Shown here: positions 24,041 through 34,275 of the stretch, piece by piece
Numbering within the stretch: the stretch's first letter is position 1
Layout: each line of letters begins with the position of its first letter
Assembly: GCA_016785225.1 (NCBI GenBank)
Contig: JAFBJZ010000591.1
Location: 112,501 to 176,500, forward strand
DNA length: 64,000 nt
From: Psettodes erumei
Lineage: Eukaryota > Chordata > Actinopteri > Pleuronectiformes > Psettodidae
Reading direction: 5' to 3'
Notes under the pieces: generated by a model
Told to the model about the DNA's origin: nothing
The model's database searches: none
The model's input: the letters and a program-made list of their open reading frames with translations, nothing else
Position numbers and translations under genes: made by a program

Positions 24041-24500
24041 TTATTGCCGGGGCCGTAATGATTCCACAGATCCCACAGGCCGAGTTTCCCGGGCCCTCTT
24101 TTCGGAAGATGTCATAAAAGGAGAACACGAGATGCGGCGGAAACGTGCGTGAATTATTAATCCCCCCCCCCCCGTCATCCCGGAGGAAGTTTGCGTCCGT
24201 GTTTCGGCGCAAGCGCGGGATCCTGGCCGCTGCTTTATACTTCATACAGGTTGATTCAAAATTTATGTTGCCGGCTCCTTTGGCAGTGGAGAGTTATTGC
24301 GAAAAAAAAAAAAAAAGGTGCAAGGAAAAGCTGCCGTGTTAGAAATGCAGTTCGGATATACGGCTTCTCACTGGCATCTTTGGGATTGGCGATGCAAAGG
24401 AGGCGACGCTGCGTGCAGACTAATCCGGCGGACAGGAAACCAAAAGAGCAGGACGGGTGGGTTTCGGCCGCCGACCTGAATTCTTATTTTATTTAAAGTC
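24041..24500. promoter_or_regulatory. CNE-like block
   Basis: Interspersed low-CpG words such as GAAGATGTCATAAAAGGAG and GGTTGATTCAAAATTTATG and several TTAT/ATTA words lie between CpG-rich flanks. There is no reading frame of note. Conservation is unknown. Confidence 0.22.
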
Positions 24501-26952
24501 GTCCGGGTGATTTAGCGGCGCATCACACCACCGCATCGTCGGCGTAGGCGTTTATATCTGCTTCATCAAACGCCGCTGCGGTTTTCCCCCCCTCGGGCGA
24601 CACCTTTCATCTTAAATACACGCGATGGCGATGTAAAGACGCCGCACCTGTTAGCTCAAACAGAGCGGCAGCGAGCCGCGAGGTCACGCACCCCGCCCCG
24701 GCTAATTGGAAACGAGCGTCCTCCATTAACGCGGCCTGACGGACGGCCCGAGGTCCCGGCGAGCAGAGACGTCCGCGTCGACGGAGCGCTCGTGCGGCGA
24801 GGGGGGGCTCCCCATTAATCATAAGCATCGGCGAGGCGATGGATTATCCGGCAGGGAGCGAGGTGAAACAAAATCCATGAGCCGCGCGGTCGATGGAGTC
24901 GATGAACTCCGACCTTTTCGCCCGCCCCCCGCTAATCAGCCGGTCGCGCAAATGCCAGAAGTGCTGAAGAGCCTCCCGGAGTCCCGCGCAGATTAGAGGG
25001 ACGGCGTGGACTTTCTGCCGCCGACCAACTTCCCGTCACGGAAGCCGGGGTAGAACTGTGATTATTCCGCATTTTTCCGAACCGGAGAAAAAAAAAAAAG
25101 CGACAAACCCGGAGGAAAGAATGAGCGGACGCCTCCCGCACGTTTTTTTCCGCTGGGGGAGGAGGAGGCGACCCAGAACATGCTGGAGAGATTATATATC
25201 TCATCTGGGCCGGGAGCGACTCGGGACGCCCCCGGGAGGAGCTGGAAAAATAAACGGGAGGACGCTAAGAAAAGGTTTTGGGGTCAGGCGAAGAGAGAAC
25301 GAGCGGCGGCGGCGTCCACGACTGCCGTGTTACTTCCGCATGACTCATCGAAACAAAAACCTCCGAAGACGCGGAGCAGAGAGAAGCTGATGTGGAAAGA
25401 AGGCGACTGACCCAGATGGAGGGGGGGCGGTCGAGCAGAAGGACCGAACAGACAAGTCGGGCGAGTTTTCCCGATGAGGTGGGGGGGTCGTCTGTCCGGA
25501 TTAATTAATTGATTTGTTTCTTATTTTCACGCTCAGAAATTTCCGCTAAATAGCCAACACCAACTTTCTTTCATTACACCTGCGCTTATTTGCACCTGCT
25601 TTTTTTTTTTTCGCCCCGAAAATGGAACCATCCATGCGCGGAGGACCCGAGCAAATTAGACGCTCGCCGTTCGCCGCCGCCGCCACCGCCGCCCCGCGTC
25701 ATTTACCACCTGAGTAAACTGCAGACGCAAAAAAAAAAAAAACCTCATTAAAGAGTCTGTATCTTAAAGTTGTTGTTTTCTTTTAAAATCAGACTGTCTG
25801 ACCCGGGCTCCTTCACAATAAAAGCACGTCGCAAACCATAAATCTTGATTTAAAAAAAAAAAAAAAAGCTGGATTGTTCACGCATATTTCAAGGAAATAA
25901 ACTCCCCACATGTAGATTTCATGCTTGTCAAGGTTGGTTTGAAAACACCTGAGTCACAGGGGAAAGCTCGGAGAAGACGCCAGGCGGAAAAAAGATGAGA
26001 AGCGAGGTCCCGCGAGTTAAATAAAGAAGTGAAATATATTTAAAACACTTTGATAAAAGCATTAAACCGCATCTTGTTTCGACCTCGGCGGATAACCGGA
26101 GCGGCTAATCCCTGCAAATGACGGCCGTCCCGACGAGATTATTCTCCTTTTTCATTTTTTTTTTTTTTTCTCCCCCCTCCCCGACGTGCCCCGCCAGATA
26201 ATTACAGCAGTGAATTGTTATTAATTCATACTTCTGTCGTCGTCGTCTGTTCGTCGGCGGCGAGAACGTGTCCCGCTTCCGCTCGGTTTAGCGCAACAGC
26301 TTCCCGCCGCGTCTCCTTCCATATGTCTTCCCGGGGAACGCGAAGGGACAACGTCGCCCGGGAAAGAAAAAAAACAAAACAAAACAAACACGCTGGGGCT
26401 CGTTTCTGTCCTTGGATTACACGAAGCGACGCGTTACTGTTCATTTCCCCGTTTTCTATTCACTCTCATACGCACAATGGATTTGCGCTGACCTCCATTC
26501 ACGCGCCGCTCGGGGGCCAAATTGAATTTAGCGGCACAATCGACAAACTCCCGCGTCCGAAATGTAATGATGCGCACGGAGACGAGACAAATTAATTTCG
26601 CTGCAGATTAAAAAAAAAAAAAAAAAAAAATCATGGTTAATAAAGAAGGAAGGAAGAGGAAGCCTCATTTAAATACTGCAGTTGATTAACGAGAAATGTG
26701 ACGCACGACTCGCGAGCGCCGACTCATTTCCTGTCCTGACGCCACGTCGGACGCGAAATCGGACGCCCCCCCCCCCGCCGCTCCGTCAGCTGAGAGAGCG
26801 GCGTGAGGCGGAGCGCAAAGAGGTGGGGGTCTGATAAGTTATCGCTGACCTGGCGCTCGCTACGCCCGACGCTCGCCACGCCGCACAAAGCTCCTGTCAA
26901 CCCGCCTCAGTGATAAGTCATGAGGGCAGAAGGTGATTTAGGTCCGGCCTCT
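24501..26952. other. unique gene-free sequence
   Basis: About 2.4 kb, CpG-rich, with poly-A/T runs (25088-25099, 25602-25611, 25730-25742, 25852-25867, 26155-26170, 26609-26630). A low-CpG segment at 25870-25970 contains a TGAGTCA AP-1 word. No exon, RNA gene or transposon end was seen. Confidence 0.45.
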
Positions 26953-26979
26953 GTGGGTGGGGGTGGGTGGGTGGGGTGG
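26953..26979 (+). other. G-quadruplex-forming cluster
   Basis: Five G-runs of three to five G with single-T spacers on the plus strand. Confidence 0.7.
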
Positions 26980-27181
26980 ATGCAAAAGCGCAGTTGGTTG
27001 CAGCGCTCCACCTCCCCCCCGGAGAGATCGATGTGAGGGGCTTACTGCGCAAACTCAGCTGTAACTCAGCGTGCGCCCAGCTACGCCCCCGAGGGCCCGG
27101 CGCCGTCCCCGAGGTGTGCTCCGTCACCCGCTGCCTGACGTGGAGCCGCACCACCCGAGCAGCGCCGGCGTTATGCACAAC

Positions 27182-28152
27182 ACGTCTGCAGCTACAACCT
27201 TACACCACCCACCTGCAGCTACCACGGCATGCATACAACACGTCTGCAGCTACAACCTTACACCACCCACCTGCAGCTACCACTGCATGTACAACACCCC
27301 CCTGCAGCTACAACCTTACACCACCCACCTGCAGCTACCACTGCATGTACAACACCCCCCTGCAGCTACAACCTTACACCACCCACCCGCAGCTACCTCG
27401 GCATGCATACAACACGTCTGCAGCTACAACCTTACACCACCCACCTGCAGCTACCACCGCATGTACACCACCCACCTGCAGCTACAACCTTACACCACCC
27501 ACCTACAGCTACCACCACATGTACACCACCCACCTGCAGCTACCACCGCATGCATACAACACGTCTGCAGCTACAACCTTACACCACCACCTGCAGCTAC
27601 TGCATGTACACCACCCACCTGCAGCTACCACCACATGTACACCACCCACCTGCAGCTACTGCATGTACCCCCACCCGCCTGCAGCTACCACTGCATGTAC
27701 ACATCCACCTGCAGCTACTGCATGTACCACCACCCGCCTGCAGCTACCACTGCATGCGCACATCCACCTGCAGCTACTGCATGTACACCACCCACCTGCA
27801 GCTACAACCATACACCACCCACCTGCATCACATGCACACCACCCACCTGCAGCTACAACCATACACCACCCACCTGCAGCTCCCTACACATCCATACATC
27901 ACGCCTGCAGCTACCACTGCATGTACACCACCCACCCGAGCTACCACCGCATGTACACCACCCACCTGCAGCTACCAGCACATGCACATAAAACACCTGC
28001 AGCTACCACCACATGTACACCACCCACCTGCAGCTACCATCACATGCACACCACCCACCTGCAGCTACCACCATACACCACCCACCTGCAGCGATCACCG
28101 CATGTACACCACCCACCTGCGGGTACCACCATACACCACCCACCTGCAGCGA
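27182..28152. repeat. 27/28/31-bp PstI-E-box minisatellite, about 35 copies
   Basis: Each unit begins CTGCAGCTAC and ends ACACCACCCAC; the middle is either AACCTT (27 bp), TGCATGT (28 bp) or CACYGCATGT (31 bp). Unit types alternate in places (27 then 31), giving a partial 58-bp higher-order period. At most junctions CACCTGCAGCTAC combines a CACCTG E-box with a PstI site. The unit lacks stop codons in several frames, so ORFs of 306-411 codons run through it; these are repeat artefacts. Confidence 0.96.
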
Positions 28153-28445
28153 CCTCCACACCGGGCCCTGAGAGAATGTGCCCGGCCATGATGGCTGCAT
28201 GAGCAGTGCGACAGGATTGTGTTCTACTTAGAGCAAACACGGGTGTTTTTGTCGTCTTATCGTTCCCTGCGTGTCATTACAGCGGCTTTGATTTGTCACT
28301 CCATTATCCCGCCGTTCCCCGGCTCCGCAGATACTTTATCACAAAGTGAATACAGAGACTTGTTTTGGTCACATTTACAGTGACATTGACTTATTATTGA
28401 TGCGGTAACACACTGCACAAGCCATAAAGCCCCCAAAAAGTAAAA
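28153..28445. promoter_or_regulatory. CNE-like block after the minisatellite
   Basis: From about 28230 the sequence is low in CpG with TGTCATTACAGCGG, TTGATTTGTCACTCC and TTATTATTGATGC words. It looks like unique enhancer-type DNA. Function is inference. Confidence 0.25.
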
Positions 28446-28474
28446 AATAATAATAATAATAATAATAATAATAA
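28446..28474. repeat. (TAA)9 microsatellite
   Basis: Perfect TAA tract. Confidence 0.96.
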
Positions 28475-29048
28475 CGGTTGTTTTTCATTTTAACCTTCAC
28501 AAATCTCCAAGAAGCCGACTCTGTGGACTCACTAATTTCCATAAAAAAAACACAGCTTCATTATTTTCCACTTATTTACCCGCGGGATCTGTGCAGGTGT
28601 GGATTCGGGAGCACGGCGTCAGACATAAAGGTTATCCATTATATTTAAATTGGTAAATATCAGCAAACAAAAACAAGAAAAAAAAAAAAGGCGAGCGACC
28701 CGCGGGATTAACGAGGAAGAGCGCGAAGCTTGTGTGTGTGTGTGTGTGTGTGTGTTCTGTAATATCATCGCAGCCGTGGCATCAAACGGTAACGGTAGTT
28801 AACGGTGGTCGGCTTTTAATCTTAATTTGCACGGGAGCATTTGTTTTTTTTTCTTTAAGTGCCGTGGTTATGCAACGATCAGAGATTAGATAATCCACTG
28901 TTTTGTACAGTTCTGGGGGAAACACACAAGGTTAATAATTGTTTGCTCTGGTTTACAAAAAAACAAACAAACAAACAAAGAGCTGAGATGCTGTGTCACT
29001 CCAACATGACGATGAGGAGGAGGAAGAGGAGCGTCCGTTTCTGGCCCG

Positions 29049-29052
<4 letters not shown>
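28475..29052. other. unique AT-rich sequence
   Basis: Low-GC unique DNA enclosing the GT tract at 28731. A (CAAA)n patch lies near 28959-28979. No gene is recognised. Confidence 0.5.
28731..28755. repeat. (TG)12 microsatellite
   Basis: Perfect TG tract. Confidence 0.96.

Positions 29053-29104
<52 letters not shown>
29053..29104. repeat. (TTA)17 microsatellite
   Basis: Perfect TTA tract of about 52 bp. Confidence 0.97.
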
Positions 29105-29485
29105 TGTTCAGGATGGGAGATGAAAAGGAACCCGAGCATTGTTATCGCCCGGACTGTTTCCAGCCGCCGTCAGAACCGGCTCTGACCTTCGGCGTCGGAT
29201 CGCCTGGTTCTGAAACGCCATGAATTATAAATTAAACGGGACTTTATTTAAAGTCTGTTTGAAACGCCTCGCTCCGCTTCCCCGCGGCTCCGCGGTGAAA
29301 AACCCGGGAACGGAGGGGGCGTCATCCCAGCCCCGAATCCTGCGGGGGGGGGGGGTTCCCTCCCCAGGAAAGAAATAAGAAAGGAAATGATGCAAGTTTC
29401 TGCAATTTGACATACAGTCTGCAGTCGAAGAATGCAGGTTTGCATTATTTCATGACTCAATCACCTTCTGCAGCTCAGGGATTTA
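29105..29485. other. unique sequence
   Basis: Contains a G-run (29344-29354). No gene is recognised. Confidence 0.5.
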
Positions 29486-29537
29486 TCAATTTGGGATGAT
29501 TCAATCTGGGATTATTCAATCTGGGGTTCATCAATCA
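29486..29537. repeat. 15-bp tandem repeat with GGGATTA words
   Basis: Three and a half units of the type TCAATCTGGGATTAT. GGATTA is the K50 homeodomain (OTX/PITX) word in reverse. A clustered site is possible but the array may be neutral. Confidence 0.75.
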
Positions 29538-29825
29538 GGTTTTAATCTGAGTATTTGTTTGCAGGGTTTGACGGCGGCCTCTCCTCACATCACCTGCCTG
29601 ACACCTCAGGCAGTCCCTCCACCGCCCCAACCCCACCTCCTCTATTGCATTCTCACATCGCTGCACCTCCTCCACCTCCTCCACCCCCCGGGGGGGGGGG
29701 GCTGACACGCTGCCTGTAATGACTGTAGATAATACAAACATATAGTTTTTATATCTCCTTTTAAATCTTTACGTCTTTGAGATGTTTTTTTTTTACTGTT
29801 GTCTTCTTAAACCTGCTGATCTGTG

Positions 29826-29827
<2 letters not shown>
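29538..29827. other. unique sequence with a C6-G12 palindrome
   Basis: C6 (29684-29689) abuts G12 (29690-29701) after a CTCC-rich stretch. No gene is recognised. Confidence 0.5.

Positions 29828-29867
<40 letters not shown>
29828..29867. repeat. (GT)20 microsatellite
   Basis: Perfect GT tract. Confidence 0.97.
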
Positions 29868-29869
<2 letters not shown>

Positions 29870-30192
29870 GTGATAACACATATGATTAGGATCCTGTAAG
29901 CTGCTTTTCCAACATTAAAGGGGGATGATATCACATGTGGCGCCCGGTACCGGTCTCTGCTGAAGCGCTGAGCGACAGGAGCTCGTTTTTGTGAATTATT
30001 CGACCAACGACAGATTAATAATCCAACAGTCATTTCATGTTTGTTTGTTTGTTTTTTTAACAAAAATGTCAGATATTCATCTGATCCAGTTTCTGAGCTG
30101 AGAGGATTTTTTTAAAATATCAAATTAAAGTCAAAAACCTTCAGGTTTTGATTGTTGGTCAGACTGGACTAGCAATTAAAAAATAACAAGAT
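29868..30192. other. unique AT-rich sequence
   Basis: Low-GC DNA with a GTTT patch (30037-30052). No gene is recognised. Confidence 0.5.
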
Positions 30193-30196
30193 ATTA

Positions 30197-30235
<39 letters not shown>
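30193..30235. repeat. (ATT)n microsatellite
   Basis: ATT tract of about 14 triplets. Confidence 0.96.
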
Positions 30236-30239
<4 letters not shown>

Positions 30240-30354
30240 ATTATTTCTCATTGATTGACAATAAAGTTAATTGCACGCTGTTGCCCACTGCAGACTCGGA
30301 CCTCCAAACTGCTGCAAGACTCAACGATCCGCTCCACTTCCTCTGGACAAGGAA

Positions 30355-30357
<3 letters not shown>

Positions 30358-30429
<72 letters not shown>
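30358..30429. repeat. (GT)36 microsatellite
   Basis: Perfect GT tract of about 72 bp. An oppositely oriented AC tract follows 117 bp later. Confidence 0.98.
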
Positions 30430-30544
30430 TAATCTGGTCCGTCCATTACGCGGGGGGCGAGTCTTGCATCATCGGCCCCCAATGAAAAGACTGAAAAGGC
30501 GCCTGATCTGTTTTCTGCTGCATCACTTAGCGAGCACGCGAGGA

Positions 30545-30545
<1 letters not shown>

Positions 30546-30580
<35 letters not shown>
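30546..30580. repeat. (CA)17 microsatellite
   Basis: Perfect CA tract. Confidence 0.97.
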
Positions 30581-30583
<3 letters not shown>

Positions 30584-31407
30584 TGAGACGGAAACAGGAG
30601 CCAGTTAGCAAACCCACACACAAAGGAATTAGACCCCCCCCTCCCCCCTCCCCCCTCTTTAAATCCCATTTGCTGATATCTGGTGCCGTTCCCGCGCTTT
30701 GACGAGCGTTAAATAATTCAGGTTTCACAGAGCGACCCGGCCGCCCGACACGACGCGGGACCAGAACCGGCTCTTAAAGACGCACTTTGTAAAAAGAAAC
30801 GAGTGTCGACACACACACACACAAAAAAAAACACAAAGCGTTGTCCGAGCTCCACGCCGACATAGAGACGCTCGTAAATCTGTCACGGCGGGAGACACTG
30901 CTTGTTCATGATGCAGCGGGCGGGCGACGTCACACACACACACACACACCAAACCGCAGCATTATAAATGCAGATTTTAAACCGCAGGAGTAATGGAGCT
31001 GTTTATCAGCTCAGCTCCGAGATAATCTGAAGAAATAAACTCGGGTGTGATCCGGAGTCTGCAGCTTCTTTGTTATAAACTCCATCAGCTAATGAACGGA
31101 CTCACTTTCCTCACTCGCCGTTTCAGCGTCGGCCGGAAACTCCGAGACAAACTCCAGACAGACGCGTCGAGCGAAGCAGACGTTCCCCTCGCCAGATAAA
31201 CACAAAGATCACGTCCCGGCACGCGGCGCCGTAGCCATCGACGCGGAAGACCAATGATGAGCGGGGGCGCTCCCATCATTCCCCCCGGCGCCGCCCGACG
31301 TTCTCCGGATCTAATAAGGCGGAAAGAACCTCGTCTGCGTCGCGCCGCAACTTTATCTGCGAGGTGCCAGGGCGGATGAAAACGACGTCGGCGTGAGGGA
31401 TGCAAAT

Positions 31408-31409
<2 letters not shown>
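30581..31409. other. unique sequence with two short CA tracts
   Basis: Short CA tracts lie at 30809-30823 and 30930-30949. The rest is unique CpG-rich DNA with no gene recognised. Confidence 0.5.
30633..30658. repeat. (C6T)n C-run tract
   Basis: Four C-runs of six to eight C with single-T spacers. C-rich DNA of this form can make an i-motif and its complement a G-quadruplex. Confidence 0.75.

Positions 31410-31454
<45 letters not shown>
31410..31454. repeat. (GT)22 microsatellite
   Basis: Perfect GT tract. Confidence 0.97.
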
Positions 31455-31456
<2 letters not shown>

Positions 31457-31602
31457 AAAAACAGCTGTTTACAGACATCAAACTGTGTGAGATTACACAT
31501 TAATCCTTATTACATACAGTTAAAGTCTCACACTGAGCAAAGATTAGCACCGATTAGCAAATATATGGACTGACTAAACTAACTAACTAAACACTGACTC
31601 AA

Positions 31603-31680
31603 ACGTCACGCTACGTCACGCTACGTCACGCTACATCACGCTACATCACGCTACATCACGCTACGTCATGCTACGTCAGG
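31603..31680. repeat. 10-bp tandem repeat with TACGTCA words
   Basis: About eight units of CTACGTCACG or CTACATCACG. TACGTCA is the reverse of TGACGTA, a CREB/ATF half-palindromic site; the G/A variants break it in three units. Whether it binds ATF-family factors is inference. Confidence 0.85.
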
Positions 31681-32549
31681 TCACGCCGCGGCAGCGACTT
31701 CTTCTTTGTGTAAAAACCTCCCGGGGCGTAACGCCGGAGCCCGAGACGTCCCACGACGTCTTCAAACGCACATTCTTCTCCTGCTCAGCTTAAAGAGGGT
31801 GCGTTTGAAACGAGCACCTCTTCTGTTCCCACAGCCAAACCCCACCCCAAAAAAAAAAAAAAAGAGAGGCTTTGAAAAAGATATTCACGTGGAAGAAACT
31901 TTTCAGTCCTTAATCCCCGTTCTCATCCTTCCACCCCGCTCCGATAAGATCGGCCGCCGCGGCTGCGGATCGCAGATAAGCGTGGACTAATTCCTCGCGT
32001 CTCCGGGGGGGGGGCGGAGTTCCCGCGGAGGCCGCCACTTCGCGGGACAGTTTGCGTGGATGCGGGACGTCCCGTTTGAACTCAGAAAGATTGGGACTGA
32101 TTTCTACGCCGCACGGGGGCGGCGACAACCCGAGGGAATCTCAGGCGAAAGAGTCGGCGCCAAAGAGGACGAGGCGGGAAACGCGGGACACCCGCTGCGA
32201 GACGAGCCGCTTTTCATCCGACTCCACGAAGCGGGAAAGAAGCAGAATCGCGGCCCGAACAAGGAGAGGTATCTGCTTCCACAACAAACAAGCGAGCGGC
32301 GGATTAAAGAGCGGGCCACCGCGCGCTTGCATCATTTACCCGGAGATAAGACGCCGCTCTTTTCTTTCCCTCCGTCGCTTCAAGTGATTCGCAAAACTAT
32401 TTGGAAATTACAGCAGAGGGCGAGATGAAAGCCCAGACTTTCCCTTTTTTTTTTTTTTTCGCTCGCCGTCGATACCGTCGCCGCCGCGACGGCGATGTCA
32501 AACTTGGCGAAACCCGCGGAGCAGATGTCTGCTGCCGTCTTCAAATACC
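31681..32549. other. unique CpG-rich sequence
   Basis: No gene is recognised. Runs include A (31850-31863), G (32006-32014) and T (32445-32459). Confidence 0.5.
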
Positions 32550-32665
32550 CAGCAGTGCGGGCGCGGCGTAATTTGTCAAGGCTCTTGTAAAACTTTCTCT
32601 GACATGGGAAATGGGAATATGAAACAAGAGAGCGTTCATGAATATGCAACGGCTGTTCTCCGCCG
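32550..32665. promoter_or_regulatory. CNE-like block
   Basis: A CpG-poor block containing AATTTGTCAAGGCTCTTG, GACATGGGAAATGGGAATAT and TTCATGAATATGCAAC. Its texture is typical of ultraconserved-type non-coding elements and it has no ORF. This is the strongest-looking of the middle candidates but is untested. Confidence 0.33.
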
Positions 32666-33281
32666 ACGCCTCTGTTTTCCCGTACAGATGTGAGGTACTT
32701 TCATATCCGACGTGGCCGCCAGACGCCTTTAAAGTTATAGACGTACTTGTATTTATTTTTTTTTTTTAAATACACGGAGAGGTAAAGACAGACAAACAAA
32801 CAGCCGTCTCCTGATCAGAGCCGGATATTGTTAATTGATTTTCCAGTTAATCAAAGCAGACGGAGCTTTAATCTGCTTTTACGGAACGTGACGGGGAACG
32901 CGGCCATCGATCGATCGGAGCGACCAAGAAACCCCCAAAAAAAAAAAATGCAACTCACGCTGCAAAAACAACCGATTTCCTCCACATTCGTCCGTCAAAG
33001 TGTCGACGGCGACAAATTATTTCAACTCCAGAAACCGAAAAAAAAGGCAACATCTGTTTCGCGCACGTCTTTCATGCTCGTCCTGCAGATGGTTCCTTCA
33101 TCGCTTTATCTGACGCAACGTTTCTGTAAATATCAGACACAAAAGTTTCAGAAAAGCCAAAAGAGCTGGCGAAGAAATCTTTCTTTACTTATTTATTTGG
33201 CTCGGCCCAAATTAAAATCGCACTGAAAACATCTTTCAAATAGAGAAATATCGAAGCGTACACACACACGCAGTCATACAA
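32666..33281. other. unique sequence
   Basis: AT-richer DNA with T-run (32757-32767) and A-run (32937-32949). No gene is recognised. Confidence 0.5.

Positions 33282-33314
<33 letters not shown>
33282..33314. repeat. (ATT)11 microsatellite
   Basis: Perfect ATT tract. Confidence 0.96.
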
Positions 33315-34231
33315 GTTAGTCAGGAGCAGGAAGCTGGAGATAGCAGCTTCATCAGGGATCTGCCTGGATCGATTCCGTCTCAGTGAATAATGAGTCGGAC
33401 CGAACTGAACCGGAGCAGAGGTCAAGGGTCGGATCCCGCGGCTCGACCGGGAATCAGGTCGAGGAGAGCCGGGGGGGGGGGGGCTGATCTCACGTACAAA
33501 AAAAAGAGGATTTTCAGCCCCCGCCGAAGACGAGGAGCGGATTCCAGCGCTTCCACCCGAGTGAGGAATTCATTTCATGATCGATGAGCCGGGAAGGCGA
33601 GGAGTCGACGGCGGGGTGGGGTGGATTGATGACCGGGCGCCGGCGGAATGAAGAACGCCGCCGCCGCCGCGGCTCGGAAACCTGGCGAGGGTCGCCGTCG
33701 AACTTTGGAATACGGTTTGGGAAACGCGGCGGTGTCACGATCCCGGCTCATCCGCTGCATTCATTATTTATGATATAAGAATAATACACAACGGTTTCAA
33801 TCCATCAATTTTCTGCCTAAATTAAAACGGGGGGGGGGGGGGGGGGTCGGGGCATTTACATTGTGCAAAATTTACTTAAACCTCGAGAAGTGGAAAATGG
33901 CTTTTCAAGACGTTTTTCTCCTACAACAGCATTTTCATTCTCTTTCATGTGGAACAACCCTCCTCTGGGCTGGAAAATTGAAATTTTAACAGTAGCAAAT
34001 CACTGTCTCTGTCGTCCCCTCTTTCTTCTTCTTCTCTCACCCCCCCCACCCCCAACACTTTCCCTTTACTTGTCTACGGTAAGACGGTGAATCGACAAAG
34101 CAGGAAGCGGCGCGCAAACCCGCCGAACTTGCAGGTTTTTTTTTTTTTTTTTTTTTATAAAGAAGAAGAGACCGGCGGCGAAATACGGAAAATTACACAA
34201 ACGCAGGCATCGATACCGAGCTGAAGGCCCA
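33315..34231. other. unique sequence
   Basis: G-runs at 33471-33483 and 33831-33846, a T-run at 34136-34157 and a CCG patch at 33657-33669. No gene is recognised. Confidence 0.5.
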
Positions 34232-34275
34232 GGGTGGAGGAGGTGGAGGTGGTGGTGGTGGTGGTGGTGGTGGTG
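34232..34275. repeat. (GGT)n triplet tract
   Basis: GGA/GGT tract of about 14 triplets, G-quadruplex-capable. Confidence 0.93.

Noticed and set aside
26967..28202. A 411-codon open frame (and overlapping 320- and 306-codon frames)
   Set aside because: Several frames are open because the 27-31-bp repeat unit lacks stops. The products are His/Pro/Thr repeats without domains.
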